Source: Ipomoea triloba
Taxonomy: Eukaryota; Streptophyta; Magnoliopsida; Solanales; Convolvulaceae
Reading direction: 5' to 3'
DNA: 64,000 nt
NCBI RefSeq assembly: GCF_003576645.1
Contig: NC_044920.1
Location: 4,673,624-4,737,623 of the forward strand
Positions 12,301 through 22,916 of this stretch are shown here, in pieces. The position numbers were made by a program, and so were the translations under genes. The notes beneath the pieces were generated by a model. That model was not told where the DNA came from. It did not search any database and worked only from the letters and a program-made list of their open reading frames with translations. Every line of letters starts with the position of its first letter. Position 1 is the first letter of the stretch.

Positions 12301-12718
12301 GAAGATTCCCTACAAAGATCTTTCCTTTTTCCCTAAATTCAACTCCTCTCGTATCCTTTTCATCCGAGTCTGAATTTTCCAAATTTCCCAAAGAACCATT
12401 CTCATATTCTCCTAAAGATGTATCTTGAGGAGCTACCGGCGGGGACTGTTCGCTGGACAAGCAGAGCTTGGCATCGACATTTTGTGGTGGAGGGACGACA
12501 GCGGGAGGGGTTGGAGTGGGAGTAATTGAATTCTTGAGGAGGAGCTTGGAGTTTTCAGAAGAGGAGGTTTTCAGAGGCTTGTGTGCAGTAGCCCGGCTGA
12601 GGTCGCCGGAGGAGGAATTGAAAGACAGAATTGCAGAGGAGGTGGCGGTAGTGTGGTGCTTTCCGGTGAGGATAGAGGCGGAGAACGGCGGATGCTGTGA
12701 GCAGGATAGAGAGAACAT
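6360..12718 (-). CDS. PPR4: PPR4 orthologue: chloroplast RRM-pentatricopeptide repeat protein
   Basis: In maize and Arabidopsis PPR4 is a chloroplast RNA-binding protein needed for trans-splicing of the first rps12 intron. Ten exons (minus strand): 12718-11942, 11423-11296, 10879-10739, 10446-10360, 10108-9955, 9418-9359, 9165-8737, 8082-7787, 7617-7488, 6818-6360. All introns are GT-AG and phases agree, giving 2661 bp, 886 codons plus stop (Arabidopsis protein about 950). The Ser/Thr-rich N-terminus looks like a transit peptide. One RRM spans about residues 132-212, with RNP2 IFVGNL at 134 and RNP1 MGFGFVIY at 174. PPR motifs fill about 263-830, for example HTYTTIMHGYASVGDTEKAF and TYSMLINGF. 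The C-terminus includes QKTFPPDW and an acidic tail. The first ATG opens the long first exon. The exon series matches Arabidopsis PPR4 (At5g04810) as I remember it. No frameshift or internal stop; the gene looks functional. Confidence 0.93.
7009..7313 (-). mobile_element. Complete TRIM retroelement in PPR4 intron 9
   Basis: On the minus strand: 5' LTR 7313-7190 (starts TGTTTAAGAG, ends ATATCA), a primer-binding site TAGTATTAGAGCC (initiator-Met tRNA type, TGGTATCAGAGCC) directly after it, about 75 bp of non-coding interior, the purine tract AGAGGGGGAG, then the 3' LTR from 7102 (starts TGTTAAGAG) to about 7009. The two LTRs are similar but diverged, and the distal end of the 3' LTR is eroded. 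The short length and lack of coding define a TRIM. It lies wholly within the intron and is probably spliced out. Confidence 0.82.
9615..9834 (-). mobile_element. tRNA-derived SINE in PPR4 intron 5
   Basis: The insertion is flanked by a 16-bp direct duplication, TATCCAAAGGATTTTT, at 9599-9614 and 9835-9850. Read on the minus strand it has a tRNA-like head (GGCATGATTGGC region, then a B-box-like GAGTTCAAACCCC) and an A-rich tail, seen as the T run after 9614. Target duplication, internal polymerase III-type boxes and tail together identify a SINE. Confidence 0.88.
11651..11852 (-). mobile_element. tRNA-derived SINE in PPR4 intron 1
   Basis: A 16-bp direct duplication, ATAGTATTCACATTCT, lies at 11635-11650 and 11853-11868. 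On the minus strand the insert begins GCCCGCTAGGGCTTAGCTCA with an A-box-like TTAGCTCACTGGTTCAG; a weak B box follows about 40 bp later. Its 3' part (TTTACATCCTC ... GGGGTGTGGAGGCTCTTGG) resembles the element at 37560-37835. There is no long A tail. Confidence 0.85.
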
Positions 12719-13053
12719 TATCCGTTACATTACACTGATGACTGACTGACCGGAGTGACCCGATGTAAACAAGAAAACGGATTCCTGCTTAATGAGAAAA
12801 TGGCAAATGTTTATTATTAAATAAGTATTTCAAGGAATGCAAGATTATATAAGAGATGTTCTATGTAATTGAATGCTGAATTTATTTATTTAAATCGATA
12901 ATTCAAAGTTTATGAATGCAAGACAATATAGTAGAGATTTATTATAATTGTCACTAAAATAAATGTTTGTAATTTTGTAAAAAACTCATCTAAATACTTA
13001 GTCTAAAAATAATAGTATAAATAAATACTATTTTTTGAGTTTGAAATTCTCTT

Positions 13054-13680
13054 AGCCTTTTTAATTCTCTTTCGGGTAACATTGTGTTTGTATATAGTTG
13101 TTGTCTATAGATATTTGACAATAGAAAGTTGTGAATTTGTCTCGTTGTGTAGATATTTGACAATAGAAAGTTGTGAATTTGTCTCGTTGTGTTTGTATAT
13201 ATGATTGAGAAGTTGTGAATTTGTCTCGTTGTGTTTGTATATATGATTGAGCCTTTTTAATTCTCTTTCGGGTAACATTGTGTTTGTATATAGTTGTTGT
13301 CTATAGATATTTGACAATAGAAAGTTGTGAATTTGTCTCGTTGTGTAGATATTTGACAATAGAAAGTTGTGAATTTGTCTCGTTGTGTTTGTATATATGA
13401 TTGAGAAGTTGTGAATTTGTCTCGTTGTGTTTGTATATATGATTGAGCCTTTTTAATTCTCTTTCGGGTAACATTGTGTTTGTATATAGTTGTTGTCTAT
13501 AGATATTTGACAATAGAAAGTTGTGAATTTGTCTCGTTGTGTTTGTATATAGTTGTTGTCTATAGATATTTGACAATAGAAAGTTGTGAATTTGTCTCGT
13601 TGTGTTTGTATATATGATTGAGATCTTAGTTGTTGCCTATAGATATAGTTGTTGCCTATAGATATTTGACAATAGCAACC
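13054..13680. repeat. 196-bp tandem repeat array
   Basis: The marker AGCCTTTTTAATTCTCTTTC begins at 13054, 13250 and 13446, an exact 196-bp period. Each unit contains two to four copies of a shorter block with TTGTGAATTTGTCTCGTTGTG and ATAGATATTTGACAATAG, so it is a higher-order repeat. The third unit has a different block order. The overlapping open frames on the minus strand are products of the repeat. Confidence 0.9.
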
Positions 13681-13812
13681 CCCTACATGTTTCATGTGCT
13701 GTGCAACCCCCTACATGTTTCATGTGCTGTGAGATGTGTGTCGTATATTCTCATGTGAAAGTAAGTACATGTTTCATGTGCTGTGAGATGTGTGTCGTAT
13801 ATTCTCATGTAA
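13668..13812. repeat. Short tandem repeat with CTACATGTTTCATGTGCTGT
   Basis: Three copies of a block starting TACATGTTTCATGTGCTGTG, near 13683, 13713 and 13767. The last two also share GAGATGTGTGTCGTATATTC. It adjoins the 196-bp array. Confidence 0.8.
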
Positions 13813-13819
13813 AAGTAGG

Positions 13820-13955
13820 TAGTCTAAGCAGTTCATAGCTACTTTCTCAACCTACTGAAGCACAAAGAGTCAACAGTTGACTCCGTTGAAGCTCGAACTC
13901 ACTCCCTTACACATGAGAGTGCAACCGGGTGCCACTAGACCACAAGGTCTTTGAC
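13820..13955 (-). mobile_element. tRNA-derived SINE (copy 1 of 3)
   Basis: Read on the minus strand: CTTGTGGTCTAGTGGCACC (A box TGGTCTAGTGG) at the head, B-box-like GAGTTCGAGCTTC about 35 bp on, then TTGACTCTTTGTGCTTCAGT and TTGAGAAAGTAGCTATGAA. The same order recurs at 25455-25604 (minus) and 45362-45536 (plus). No target duplication could be fixed. Confidence 0.72.
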
Positions 13956-14535
13956 ATTTAATTATAGGATAGTGTAAAAAGAAAACAATGAACAATGTAG
14001 TGAATATAATTAATCAATAAATTTAAAGGTAATGAATATTTGCATTGTAGAAAGTATAGACAACATAACTAATGAAATTATATCTCCTTTTAAAATTTTT
14101 GATAATGAATATTTTTTTTTTTTTGAATAAATACATTGTAGACATTGAATTATAAATTAAAGAAATGGATATGTATTATTTTTTTTTTTGTAACTACTAA
14201 TTTATTTAATTTAATAAAAGTAATAGAGTGGAGTACTTACTTTTGAATAATATAATCTAACATATTCGTGGTATATATTTAACAATTATGCCAATTTTGA
14301 TTGGGATGAGGTTCGAACCTAAGACCTTACTTATAGAAATTAATGGGTAAGTTAAAAGAGAATATTTAACGGATAATCATATAATTAAGGATAAATTAGA
14401 AAATCTCAAGGAAAAATATAAATCTAAACAATCTGAACTATCCATTTGATTTAATAATTTGACCGTCATTTTTTCTACCCATTATAGTCCGAACTTTCTT
14501 TGACTCTTATGAGTATAGTAGATAGTAGATTATTA

Positions 14536-14792
14536 CTCCATCTGTCCCATTTTATCTGTTCTACTTACTATTTATTAATCAAATCAATTATTTCTTCTTT
14601 GTTTATTTCTTTATTATTTTTTACTTTTTTAAAAATTTGATTTTTTGTGTTTCATAGTACTTTTAGTGTAGTTTATAAATATATAAATTTTGTATAATAA
14701 TACTAAACTTAATATTATGAAAATTTGAATTAAAAATAACTTTAGTCAAACCTCGTTAACCGAATCAGACACATAAAATGGGACGGAGAGAG
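14536..14792. mobile_element. Stowaway-type MITE (Tc1/mariner)
   Basis: The terminal inverted repeats CTCCATCTGTCCCATTTTAT and CTCTCTCCGTCCCATTTTAT (read inward from each end) are the classic Stowaway ends. A TA dinucleotide flanks each side (14534-14535, 14793-14794). The element is 257 bp, AT-rich and non-coding. Confidence 0.88.
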
Positions 14793-14869
14793 TATTTTTT
14801 TAAGGAATTCATTAAAACTCAATAAATCAAATGTTCAATACAAGAATGAATAGTAGAAAATTAAATAGA

Positions 14870-16160
14870 GGGATCAGACTAATAACTCAAAAATCTAGCT
14901 AACGCATGACCTAGCTGGTTTGCTAATCTGCAGATAAACCGAAAGGACACTAATTCAAAATGTCGTTTGAGAGTATGATATTCACCAATAACACACCCTG
15001 CATAAGGGAAATTGGGTAAATCATCATTAAGCATCCTACACAAGATCTGCCAATCTGAATAAATCACAATATTCTACCACCCTCTCTACATAATCCACGA
15101 TATATAGCACTCCCTTGTTTGCGAGCGCTTCCGCTAAATAAGGACCATTCATGCAACGAATCGAACTATTCTTGATTGCTCTTTCATATGCTCCAACATA
15201 AAGCAACGCACTTCAACTTATTATCTATAATATAATTGAGATAGGATTCCCAAAAGCCAACTTCGAAAATCAGTTTCCATGTTCAGCAATGGGACACCAA
15301 ACTGACTAGATTACAATGGCACTACCTGGCAACTCTCACAAAATAAATGCTTCATGGACTCTAGTTTCTGCCAGCAAAGAGTACATAAGAAATATACCAC
15401 AAAATCTTGTCTAATTGTTCCAAACTCAAGAAATAACCATATTTAAATAGTAAGGGCCAAAAAATTAAGACCACATACTATTTAAAGGATCTTAACCATT
15501 AACCACCTTGTGGTGAATAGTAAATATTGACTAAAACATCGAGGAGATTGAGAACCACAAAATATTCTTTGTCTTGTATTTTTCCCAACACACGTTTCTC
15601 ACACTGAGTAGCAATGCCATTAAAATTCATAGCTACTAACCAAGGGAGATCGGAATTGGACCTTAAAGATCGTAGGAGGTCCCATGATTGTTACCTTCGA
15701 CATCTCTCTAGAAATCCATAAAAACATGTCAACCTCCAAGGTTCGTTGCCAAGCAACCTAACTTGAACGTCAATATGTTGTTTCGAGTAACTAATCAAAT
15801 TAGCCACTCCACATTCCCTCTATAGTAGCACTAGTCCACCTCCAATGCCTCATCCATCCACATAAAACAAGCCTTTCAAAATTCAACTTAATTCTCAATC
15901 TTTTCATATACACATGTCGGACTTTCGTTTCCATAAGAAAAATAAATATTGTCTTATTCTTGGCTTCCAAAGCTAAGATTTCCTTAACTGTACGTGGGTC
16001 GCTAAGTCCACGACAGTTCCAACATAAAGTACTCATTGGGATGTGCTAGCACTTGCCGGAAGCAAGTTGAATTTTTTGACACTAGTTGATTGAATTCCAT
16101 TGGTTCACCTAGAACAACATTTCCATTACCCAAACAAATAGTACGGTGCCGCTTCCCTCT
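14870..16160 (-). pseudogene. Broken LINE (L1-type non-LTR retrotransposon)
   Basis: At 16036-15800 the minus strand reads MSTLCWNCRGL...DPRTVKEILAL...FLMETKV, the start of the AP-endonuclease domain of plant LINE ORF2. Recognisable but frame-broken endonuclease sequence continues to about 15600. At 15067-14879 the frame SDWQILCRMLND...RFICRLANQLGHALARF matches the C-terminal RNase H-like domain. The reverse transcriptase between them is missing, so there is a large internal deletion. 16040-16160 may be the end of ORF1. Not functional. Confidence 0.85.
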
Positions 16161-16175
16161 GTTCAACACTTCAAC

Positions 16176-16603
16176 TGTTAGTGTTTAAATATTGTAAAAC
16201 CTATTTTATGATTGGTTATATTGTGGCAAATTAGATAGGTGTAGGCTTTATGGTGCTAAAGAGGACTCTAACAGAATAGATCCTACACTAGTAGAGATCT
16301 GGAAACTAGTTGATTATCTTCACCAATTTTCTTTCAAGACTGGTTGAGATAGTGGATTGGACTCACTGATGGTGGTCTTCCAAACATAGATACTATTGTA
16401 TCGAACTAGGTAAACAATACCGTGTGTCTTTACTTTCTGTTTGATTTAATTTCCGCACCTTGTCTTATCTCTAACACACGAACTGGTGGAACAAACCTAT
16501 ACTGGATCAGTGATAAAGACATACTCTCAAACAGATTACTACTGAGTTATTATCTAGATGCACTATATACACGAATATAGAAAATTTCATTTGGTATTAG
16601 AAC
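16176..16603 (+). mobile_element. 5' LTR and primer site of copia element 1
   Basis: A 414-bp segment from TGTTAGTGTTTAAATATTG to ATTTCA (16176-16589) has TG...CA ends. It is followed at once by TTTGGTATTAGAAC, a diverged initiator-Met tRNA primer-binding site. A gag relic in the same orientation lies downstream. No matching 3' LTR is in the window. Confidence 0.82.
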
Positions 16604-16656
16604 TTTTAAGTCTACATAGTGACTTGATCCGGAAGGGGGGGGGGGGGGTTTTTTAC

Positions 16657-16756
16657 NNNNNNNNNNNNNNNNNNNNNNNNNNNNNNNNNNNNNNNNNNNN
16701 NNNNNNNNNNNNNNNNNNNNNNNNNNNNNNNNNNNNNNNNNNNNNNNNNNNNNNNN
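16657..16756. other. Assembly gap (100 N)
   Basis: Exactly 100 N, flanked by G runs (16635-16648 left, 16757-16774 right). It lies in the leader between primer site and gag of copia element 1. Confidence 0.98.
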
Positions 16757-16869
16757 GGGGGGGGGGGGGGGGGGCTATTTTACTGTGTATTCGTGTTATT
16801 TTTATAGAGCATTTTGGAGTGCAAACTACTGTGTGAGTCATTTGTTACAAGATTGAGAGAAACATGAAG

Positions 16870-18037
16870 CCACCATAAATGAACGTCACCAATTACTCAT
16901 TCTGGAAGGCTAGGATGCGAATCTATCTTCAAGCCTAAGGTGTTAAAGTCTGGCGTGCTAGACACCTCTCACTAATCCAGGTCCAGATAATACTATTGTT
17001 ATCAAACCAGAGGAAGAATGATAAGATGTTGAAATTGCACTCTCAAACTATAACAACAAGGCCCTGAATTCAATCGTTGGATCCTTACATGAGTCCGTGT
17101 TCACCCTAGTCATTGGCATTGAAGAAGCTAAGAAGGCGTGACAAATTCTTCAAACAATATTTGAAGAAACAGATGATGTTAAACAATCCAAACTTCAAAT
17201 GGTATTATCTGAATTCGAAGGCTTAAAGATGAATGATTAAGAGACAATTACTGACTTTCACAATCGTGTTCAAGATTTGATTAATCAAGCTTTTGTCCTT
17301 GGAGAACTCTTCACTGAGTCATGAGTTGTCAAGAAAGTCCTTCGTTCTTTGCCTGAAAGATTTCGAATGAAGGTCACAACTATCCATAAAAACTCAGGTT
17401 GAGAAAATAAAATCGTTGGTGAACTTATAGGGAGCCTACATACCTATGGTTCTTCAAGAAAGGGTAAATCAGTTGCCTTCGCAGCTGATGTAGATACTGA
17501 CTCGGACACCGAAAGTCTGGACAATGAAACCCTAGTTCCACTAACAAAGAATTTCAAGAAGATTCTAAAAGGGTTTGGTTATCGTGGACAAGGACAGACT
17601 GAAAAAAATCAAAGGTCCCAACAAAGTCCTGACACTGCTTCTAATCCATTAGGATCAAAGTCAGGTTAATCATCACGATCTGGACAAATGAAGAATTCCT
17701 TATCAAACTCTGGAAAGAATACCAATAAGGAAATACAATGCAAAGACTATTAAGGATATGGTCACATTCAATCCGAATGTGCAACTTATCTTTAATGGAG
17801 TGACAATGAGGATGATGATGAGGATCAAAATGATTAAGAGGTATCTGGTAACTTTGTAGCATACTTTGCTCCAAGAGTTGAGTTCTTAGAATTTGAAGAA
17901 GAAGACTACAGATCATCAAATGATTTTGAAGAAGATCACAATCAATTGGAAGAAGAATATGCCAAGTTGGTAGTCAACTGAGAACAACTTATCAATATCA
18001 ACAAAAATTTGAATTATGAGTTAAAGACATATGAAGA
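16870..18037 (+). pseudogene. Copia element 1, gag part (UBN2 type), decayed
   Basis: Reading through stops gives MNVTNYSFWKARMRIYLQA, then KQSKLQMVLSEFEGLKM and ETITDFHNRVQDLINQA, a typical copia gag, then a damaged zinc knuckle (CKDY, stop, GYGHIQSEC, where a second Cys is expected) and an acidic stretch. At least seven in-frame stops are present. The sequence stops at 18037, where the CACTA element is inserted, and resumes at 24087. Confidence 0.9.
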
Positions 18038-19139
18038 GACTAGTACAAAAAAGGGCATTTGCGTCGGAATACTCCAGACGCATATGCCATGGACGCAGAT
18101 AGACAAGACTATCTGCGTCCGGAGTTGCCCGGACACAGATAGTCCACCATCTGCGTCTGGAACTGGGTAGTTCCGGACACAGAAAGTGTTTTTTTATTTT
18201 TTTTAAATGAACTATCTGCGTCCGGAACTGGGCTATTTTTATTTTTTTTTTAAATGGACTATCTGTGTCTGGAACTGCCCAATTACAGACGCAGATGGTC
18301 ATTTTATTAAAAATAAAATAAAATTGTTTGTCACTGAATAGTATTACTGTCAAACACAACAAATTAATAAAGAAAACAAATGTGAAAGAAATGACAAATT
18401 AGGTCAAAGAAGTAGGTTCCTAAATACATATTGATGACAATTCTAGTCTTCTAGCTAGAGAGAAATGACGTTGTCTATTGAACAAATGAATGGTGATCTA
18501 CGTACTCATAGTAAAGACTAAAGAGTGATTAATGAATGATTAAAGAACAAATGTCTTTGAAGATTGTTTATAATCTATTCTACATGATAACAAAATTCAA
18601 ACTATAGTTACATATTGAATAAGGATTCAATGGCAATTACGACAAGTAATCTTCCTATGGTCATTAGGAAAGACCTTCACTAATTCACCCTGGAAAAGAA
18701 GAGTAATGAAGCCATGTTAGTTACTTTCAAGAAGGCTTCACTTTTGAAAGTACTGCTCTTGTTTCTTTTCTTCTGGAAAAAGAAAAGTGGAAGGATACTT
18801 CACTAAAAGATGCAAACAATAACCTCACAAATTTAAATATGGTAATTTAAATACACACCACATTTATCTTTTACAACAACATTTATCTTCACACCACTAG
18901 ATTATTGCAAGATTCCAAAAGCTAACAATAAAGGAAACAAATGAGTTTCATAAATTGGATGATCAACCAAAAACGTTCAAAGTAAAAATGCTAATAAGAA
19001 GTACTGGAAAAAGAAGCATAAATATAATCCAAGCTGCATAAATATAACAATAATCACTTATGTCCCCTTATAGTTTTTACCCATTTGCAAGTGAAATGGA
19101 AAAGATACCCAAAATTTTGATGACAAGAAAAGAAATTAC

Positions 19140-19357
19140 CTAATGTCCATAAAAGAGTATGCTTGCATATGATCATGGTTAAGAAGAATTAGAGGTAGCA
19201 AATCAACACGTTGTGGTTCCAGGCCCAACTGCTCCATTGTTGAAAGATATCCCTGTCTTACACTATCGCAACAAAAAGGTTTACACTTTACAATCAACCG
19301 TGAATTAGGAACTGCACATAGGATCCTTACCCATACTTGCAACAATTTTGGTGTTAT
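19140..19357 (-). pseudogene. SPY: Captured SPINDLY (SPY) exon
   Basis: The minus strand reads ITPKLLQVWVRILCAVPNSR, then LIVKCKPFCCDSVRQ, LEPQRVDLLPLILLNHDHMQ and AYSFMDI. This is part of the catalytic domain of SPINDLY, the plant nucleocytoplasmic O-fucosyltransferase that restrains gibberellin signalling through DELLA proteins. The piece (218 bp) keeps an acceptor (GACAG) and a donor (AG/GTAATT), so it was taken as genomic DNA and not from mRNA. Only this exon is present. Differences from the consensus as I remember it (GY for RF, F for L) suggest drift. It is a fragment and cannot make an enzyme. Confidence 0.85.
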
Positions 19358-19706
19358 CTGTCATCTGTCATTAGAATAATGATTTAAGAGCAAACATATG
19401 GCATCAGATCCTGTTATATGCATCATTTGTAACATATGACTACCTAAACCCATAATATTACCTTTACCAAATTGTTAAAGCTACTAAAAATTGGGGTTGT
19501 TTGTGTAATGTGAGGGTAATCAACCTTTAGCCTGAAAATGAAACCAGGACATTTAGTCACAAATTGCGGTGGATTCTAATTGCTGAAGGCCGGGCAGGGA
19601 ATACTCACTTCTCAACAATGGAACAAAGAAGTTCATGGGCAGTTTTTGCTTCATCAGTCCAGTGTCTTATCGGCAAATGGACTAGCCATCAGCTTATATC
19701 CTGCAT

Positions 19707-19740
<34 letters not shown>

Positions 19741-19807
19741 CGCGCACGCGCGTGCGCATTCAACAAGTAGTCGGAAATGCTCAGCAGTTTGAATCAATCA
19801 AAATTAA

Positions 19808-22290
19808 AGTGCTTACCTTGTACAAGTTAATTTCTTCACCACAAAGAAAGAAACAGACTTTCCCATAAGCACAAATAGCAGCTTCTTTAGCCATGTGTTT
19901 GTCAGTGTGCTGAAGTATGAATTCCAAGCTAGACAGTCAATTTGCAGATCAGACCGAGAGTAGACAATGTTGGAATGTCTTGCACGCAGTTCACAACAGA
20001 AAAACATATATACAAATGAACAAAGTGAAAAAAATATTTGATTGAACTGCTACCTCGAAGATGCTCCTTAAACGTTTCTCTATCAAACTCAACATATATA
20101 CCAATTGCACGGGCAGCGATCTGCAGGCAGATGGAAAGTATCTGAGCATAAGTGGAAACGTAACTAACCTTTATTTGTGTGTGAGGTGTGTAATAACTAC
20201 AGATGCGTCTAAACAGAAACCTGTTGAATGTCTGGAACTGTATCCTTAGAAGCTTCAAACAGAAATGGGATATATTTTGCATACGGCCTTAAACCCTGTT
20301 CTCTAAATTCCTCAGCAATGCAATGAAAAATGTCAAAGGTCATTCTTCTTTCTTCAGGTGTTGTATCCTTTTGCTGCAAAAACATGCCTAAGAAACATTA
20401 GTCAAATTCTAACAGGATTGTTTTGTAATATGATACACACAAGGAAATTAAGATAGTAGTTAAGTGAGTTGCAAGAAAGTGACATACCCACATTATTTTT
20501 AGGGAAATAATTTCAGTAATGATGTTTTGAGTACTCAGCCTTTTTAACAAAATTTGCAAGCAAATACGAACCTATTTCAAAATATTTATGAAAAACATAA
20601 GAAATTTCATACTAGTGCTTACCTTGTACAAGTTAATTTCTTCACCACAAAGGAAGAAACAGACTTTCCCTTAAGCACAAATAGCAGCTTCTTTAGCCAT
20701 GTGTTTGTCAGTGTGCTGAAGTATGAATTCCAGACTAGATAGTCAATTTGCATATCAGACCGAGAGTAGACAATGTTGGAATGTCTTGCACGCAGTTCAC
20801 AACAGAAAAACATATATACAAATAAACAAAGTGAAAACACTATTTGATTGAACTGCTACCTCGAAGATGCTGCTTAAACGTTTCTCTATCAAACTCAACA
20901 TATATACAAATTGCACGGGCAGCGATCTGCATGCAGATTGAAAGTATCTGAGCATAAGTGGAAACGTAACTAACCTTTATTTGTGTGACGTGTGTAATAA
21001 CTACAAATGCGTGTAAACAGAAACCTGTTGAATGTCTGGAACTGTATCCTTAGAAGCTTCAAACAGAAATGGGATATATTTTGCATACGGCCTTAAACCC
21101 TGTTCTCTAAATTCCTCAGCAATGCAATGAAAAATGTCAAATGTCATTCTTCTTTCTTCAGGTGTTGTATCCTTTTGCTGCAAAAACATGCCTAAGAAAC
21201 ATTAATCAAATTCTAACAGGATTGTTTTGTAATATGATACACACAAGGAAATTAAGATAGTAGTTAAGTGAGTTGCAAGAAAGTGACATACCCACATTAT
21301 TTTTAGGTAAACAATTTCAGTAATGATGGTTTGAGTACTCAGCCTTTTTAACAAAATTTGCAAGCAAATACGAACCTGTTTCAAAATATTTATGAAAAAC
21401 ATAAGAAATTTCATACTAGTGCTTACCTCGTACAAGTTAATTTCTTCACCACAAAGGAAGAAACAGACTTTCCCTTAAGCACAAATAGCAACTTCTTTAG
21501 CCATGTGTTTGTCAGTGTGCTGAAGTATGAATTCCAGACTAGATAGTCAATTTGCAGATCAGACCGAGAGTAGACAATGTTGGAATGTCTTGCAGGCAGT
21601 TCACAACAGAAAAACATATATACAAATAAACAAAGTGAAAACACTATTTGATTGAACTGCTACCTCGAAGATGCTGCTTAAACGTTTCTCTATCAAACTC
21701 AACATATATACAAATTGCACGGGCAGCGATCTGCAGGCAGATTGAAAGTATCTGAGCATAAGTGGAAACGTAACTAACCTTTATTTGTGTGACGTGTGTA
21801 AAAACTACAAATGCGTGTAAACAGAAACCTGTTGAATGTTTGGAATTGTATCCTTGGAAGCTTCAAACAGAAATGGGACATATTTTGCATACGGCCTTAA
21901 ACCCTGTTCTCTAAATTCCTCAGCAATGAAATGAAAAATGTCAAAGGTCATTCTTCTTTCTTCAGGTGTTGTATCCTTTTGCTGCAAAAACATGACTAAG
22001 AAACATTAGTCAAATTCTAACAGGATTGTTTTGTAATATGATACACACAAGGAAATTAAGATAGTAGTTAAGTGAGTTGCAAGAAAGTGACATACCCACA
22101 TTATTTTTAGGGAAATAATTTCAGTAATGATGTTTTGAGTACTCAGCCTTNCATACCCACATTATTTTTAGGTAAACAATTTCAGTAATGATGTTTTGAG
22201 TACTCAGCCTTTTTAACAAAATTTGCAAGCAAATACGAACCTGTTTCAAAATATTTATGAAAAACATAAGAAATTTCATACTAGTGGTCA
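19808..22290 (-). repeat. 804-bp unit in three tandem copies with importin-like exons
   Basis: The copies start near 19808, 20614 and 21418; matching landmarks are 804 bp apart (the cat triplet at 20383, 21187, 21991). Copy-to-copy identity is very high by eye. Each unit carries, on the minus strand, an exon reading QQKDTTPEERRMTFDIFH...GLRPYAKYIPFLFEASKD...DIQQ and one reading HTDKHMAKEAAICAYGKVCF...EEINLYK, with splice signals. Copies 2 and 3 carry TAT to TAA in the second exon (near 20670 and 21474); copy 1 keeps TAT. Copy 3 has a 60-bp local duplication around an n at 22151. Confidence 0.9.
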
Positions 22291-22589
22291 AAAAATAATT
22301 GCAGATCAATACTTCATTCAGCTCAAAAGGAAGTAAAACACTTGCTTTGCTGCAAACATTGTTCTCCTACTGAATTTCCTCATTGACCGGTTCTAAGCTA
22401 TACTTTTTTGCATTCTGTCTTTTTTCTTTCCTGTCGAACCATGCTCAGAAAACTTTCCATATGCTGCCAATAATTTCATCGTTATCTAGAGCCTAAGTTT
22501 TTGCAATCTGAAAATGAATTCAAGAAATATAAGATGCACTAGTATTTCAAGAACATTAATCACAATTTAAAATGAAGGAGAAAAAACCT

Positions 22590-22916
22590 GCATGATTTTA
22601 TTCAATGCCACCAATGCTTGCACTTGAAGTTTTATGGTTGGTGCCTATGAGAAGCAATTTCATGACATCTTTAAAGGAACAAGCCAGTTTATGTCCATTA
22701 ATAAATTTCAGTTTCAGAAGCAAGCATGAGATAATTTACCTCTAAGGCTTGAACCAAAGCTGGGATTATGATCTTAGGTAAAGTAATGATTGGAGAATCT
22801 ACACTGACTGGAAAATGAAGCTCGTTTTCCAAAGCTGATCGCAACAGTAATGGCATTACTACAGTACAGTGATTAAACATAGAATGGTTAGCCCTGACAA
22901 AACATTCCAAAAAACT
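22590..22916 (-). pseudogene. Captured importin-beta (IPO5/IMB3-like) exons
   Basis: Two exon-like pieces on the minus strand: one ending at 22740 (VVMPLLLRSALENE...PKIIIPALVQALE, then donor GTAAAT) and one near 22652-22590 (APTIKLQVQALVALNKIMQ). With the KDTTPEERR exon of the adjoining triplication they follow the order of HEAT repeats in importin-5 type nuclear import receptors (AMPxLLRSA ... IxPALVEAL ... KTAEERRxAICIFDDVAEQ in the family). The protein is incomplete. The identification rests on remembered family sequence and is weaker than that of the SPY exon. Confidence 0.62.

Larger units (their letters stand above)
12800..14420 (-). mobile_element. Rearranged Helitron relic upstream of PPR4
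   Basis: 12806-13040 and about 13955-14400 align in order with the intact Helitron at 51253-52485, including AACAATTATGCCAATTTTG and GGGATGAGGTTCGAACCTAA. The middle of that element is replaced here by tandem repeats (13054-13680, 13668-13812) and a SINE (13820-13955). The CTRR hairpin end is missing. The left edge is about 80 bp from the PPR4 start codon, so the relic may overlap that gene's promoter. Confidence 0.7.

Noticed and set aside
13105..13695. Open frames of 80-91 codons on the minus strand over the tandem array
   Set aside because: They repeat the same peptides with the period of the DNA repeat and match no protein; they are repeat products.
19140..19357. SECRET AGENT (SEC) O-GlcNAc transferase as the source of the captured exon
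   Set aside because: The words KCKPFCCDSVRQ and LLNHDHMQAYS belong to SPINDLY; SEC has a different sequence in this region as I remember it.
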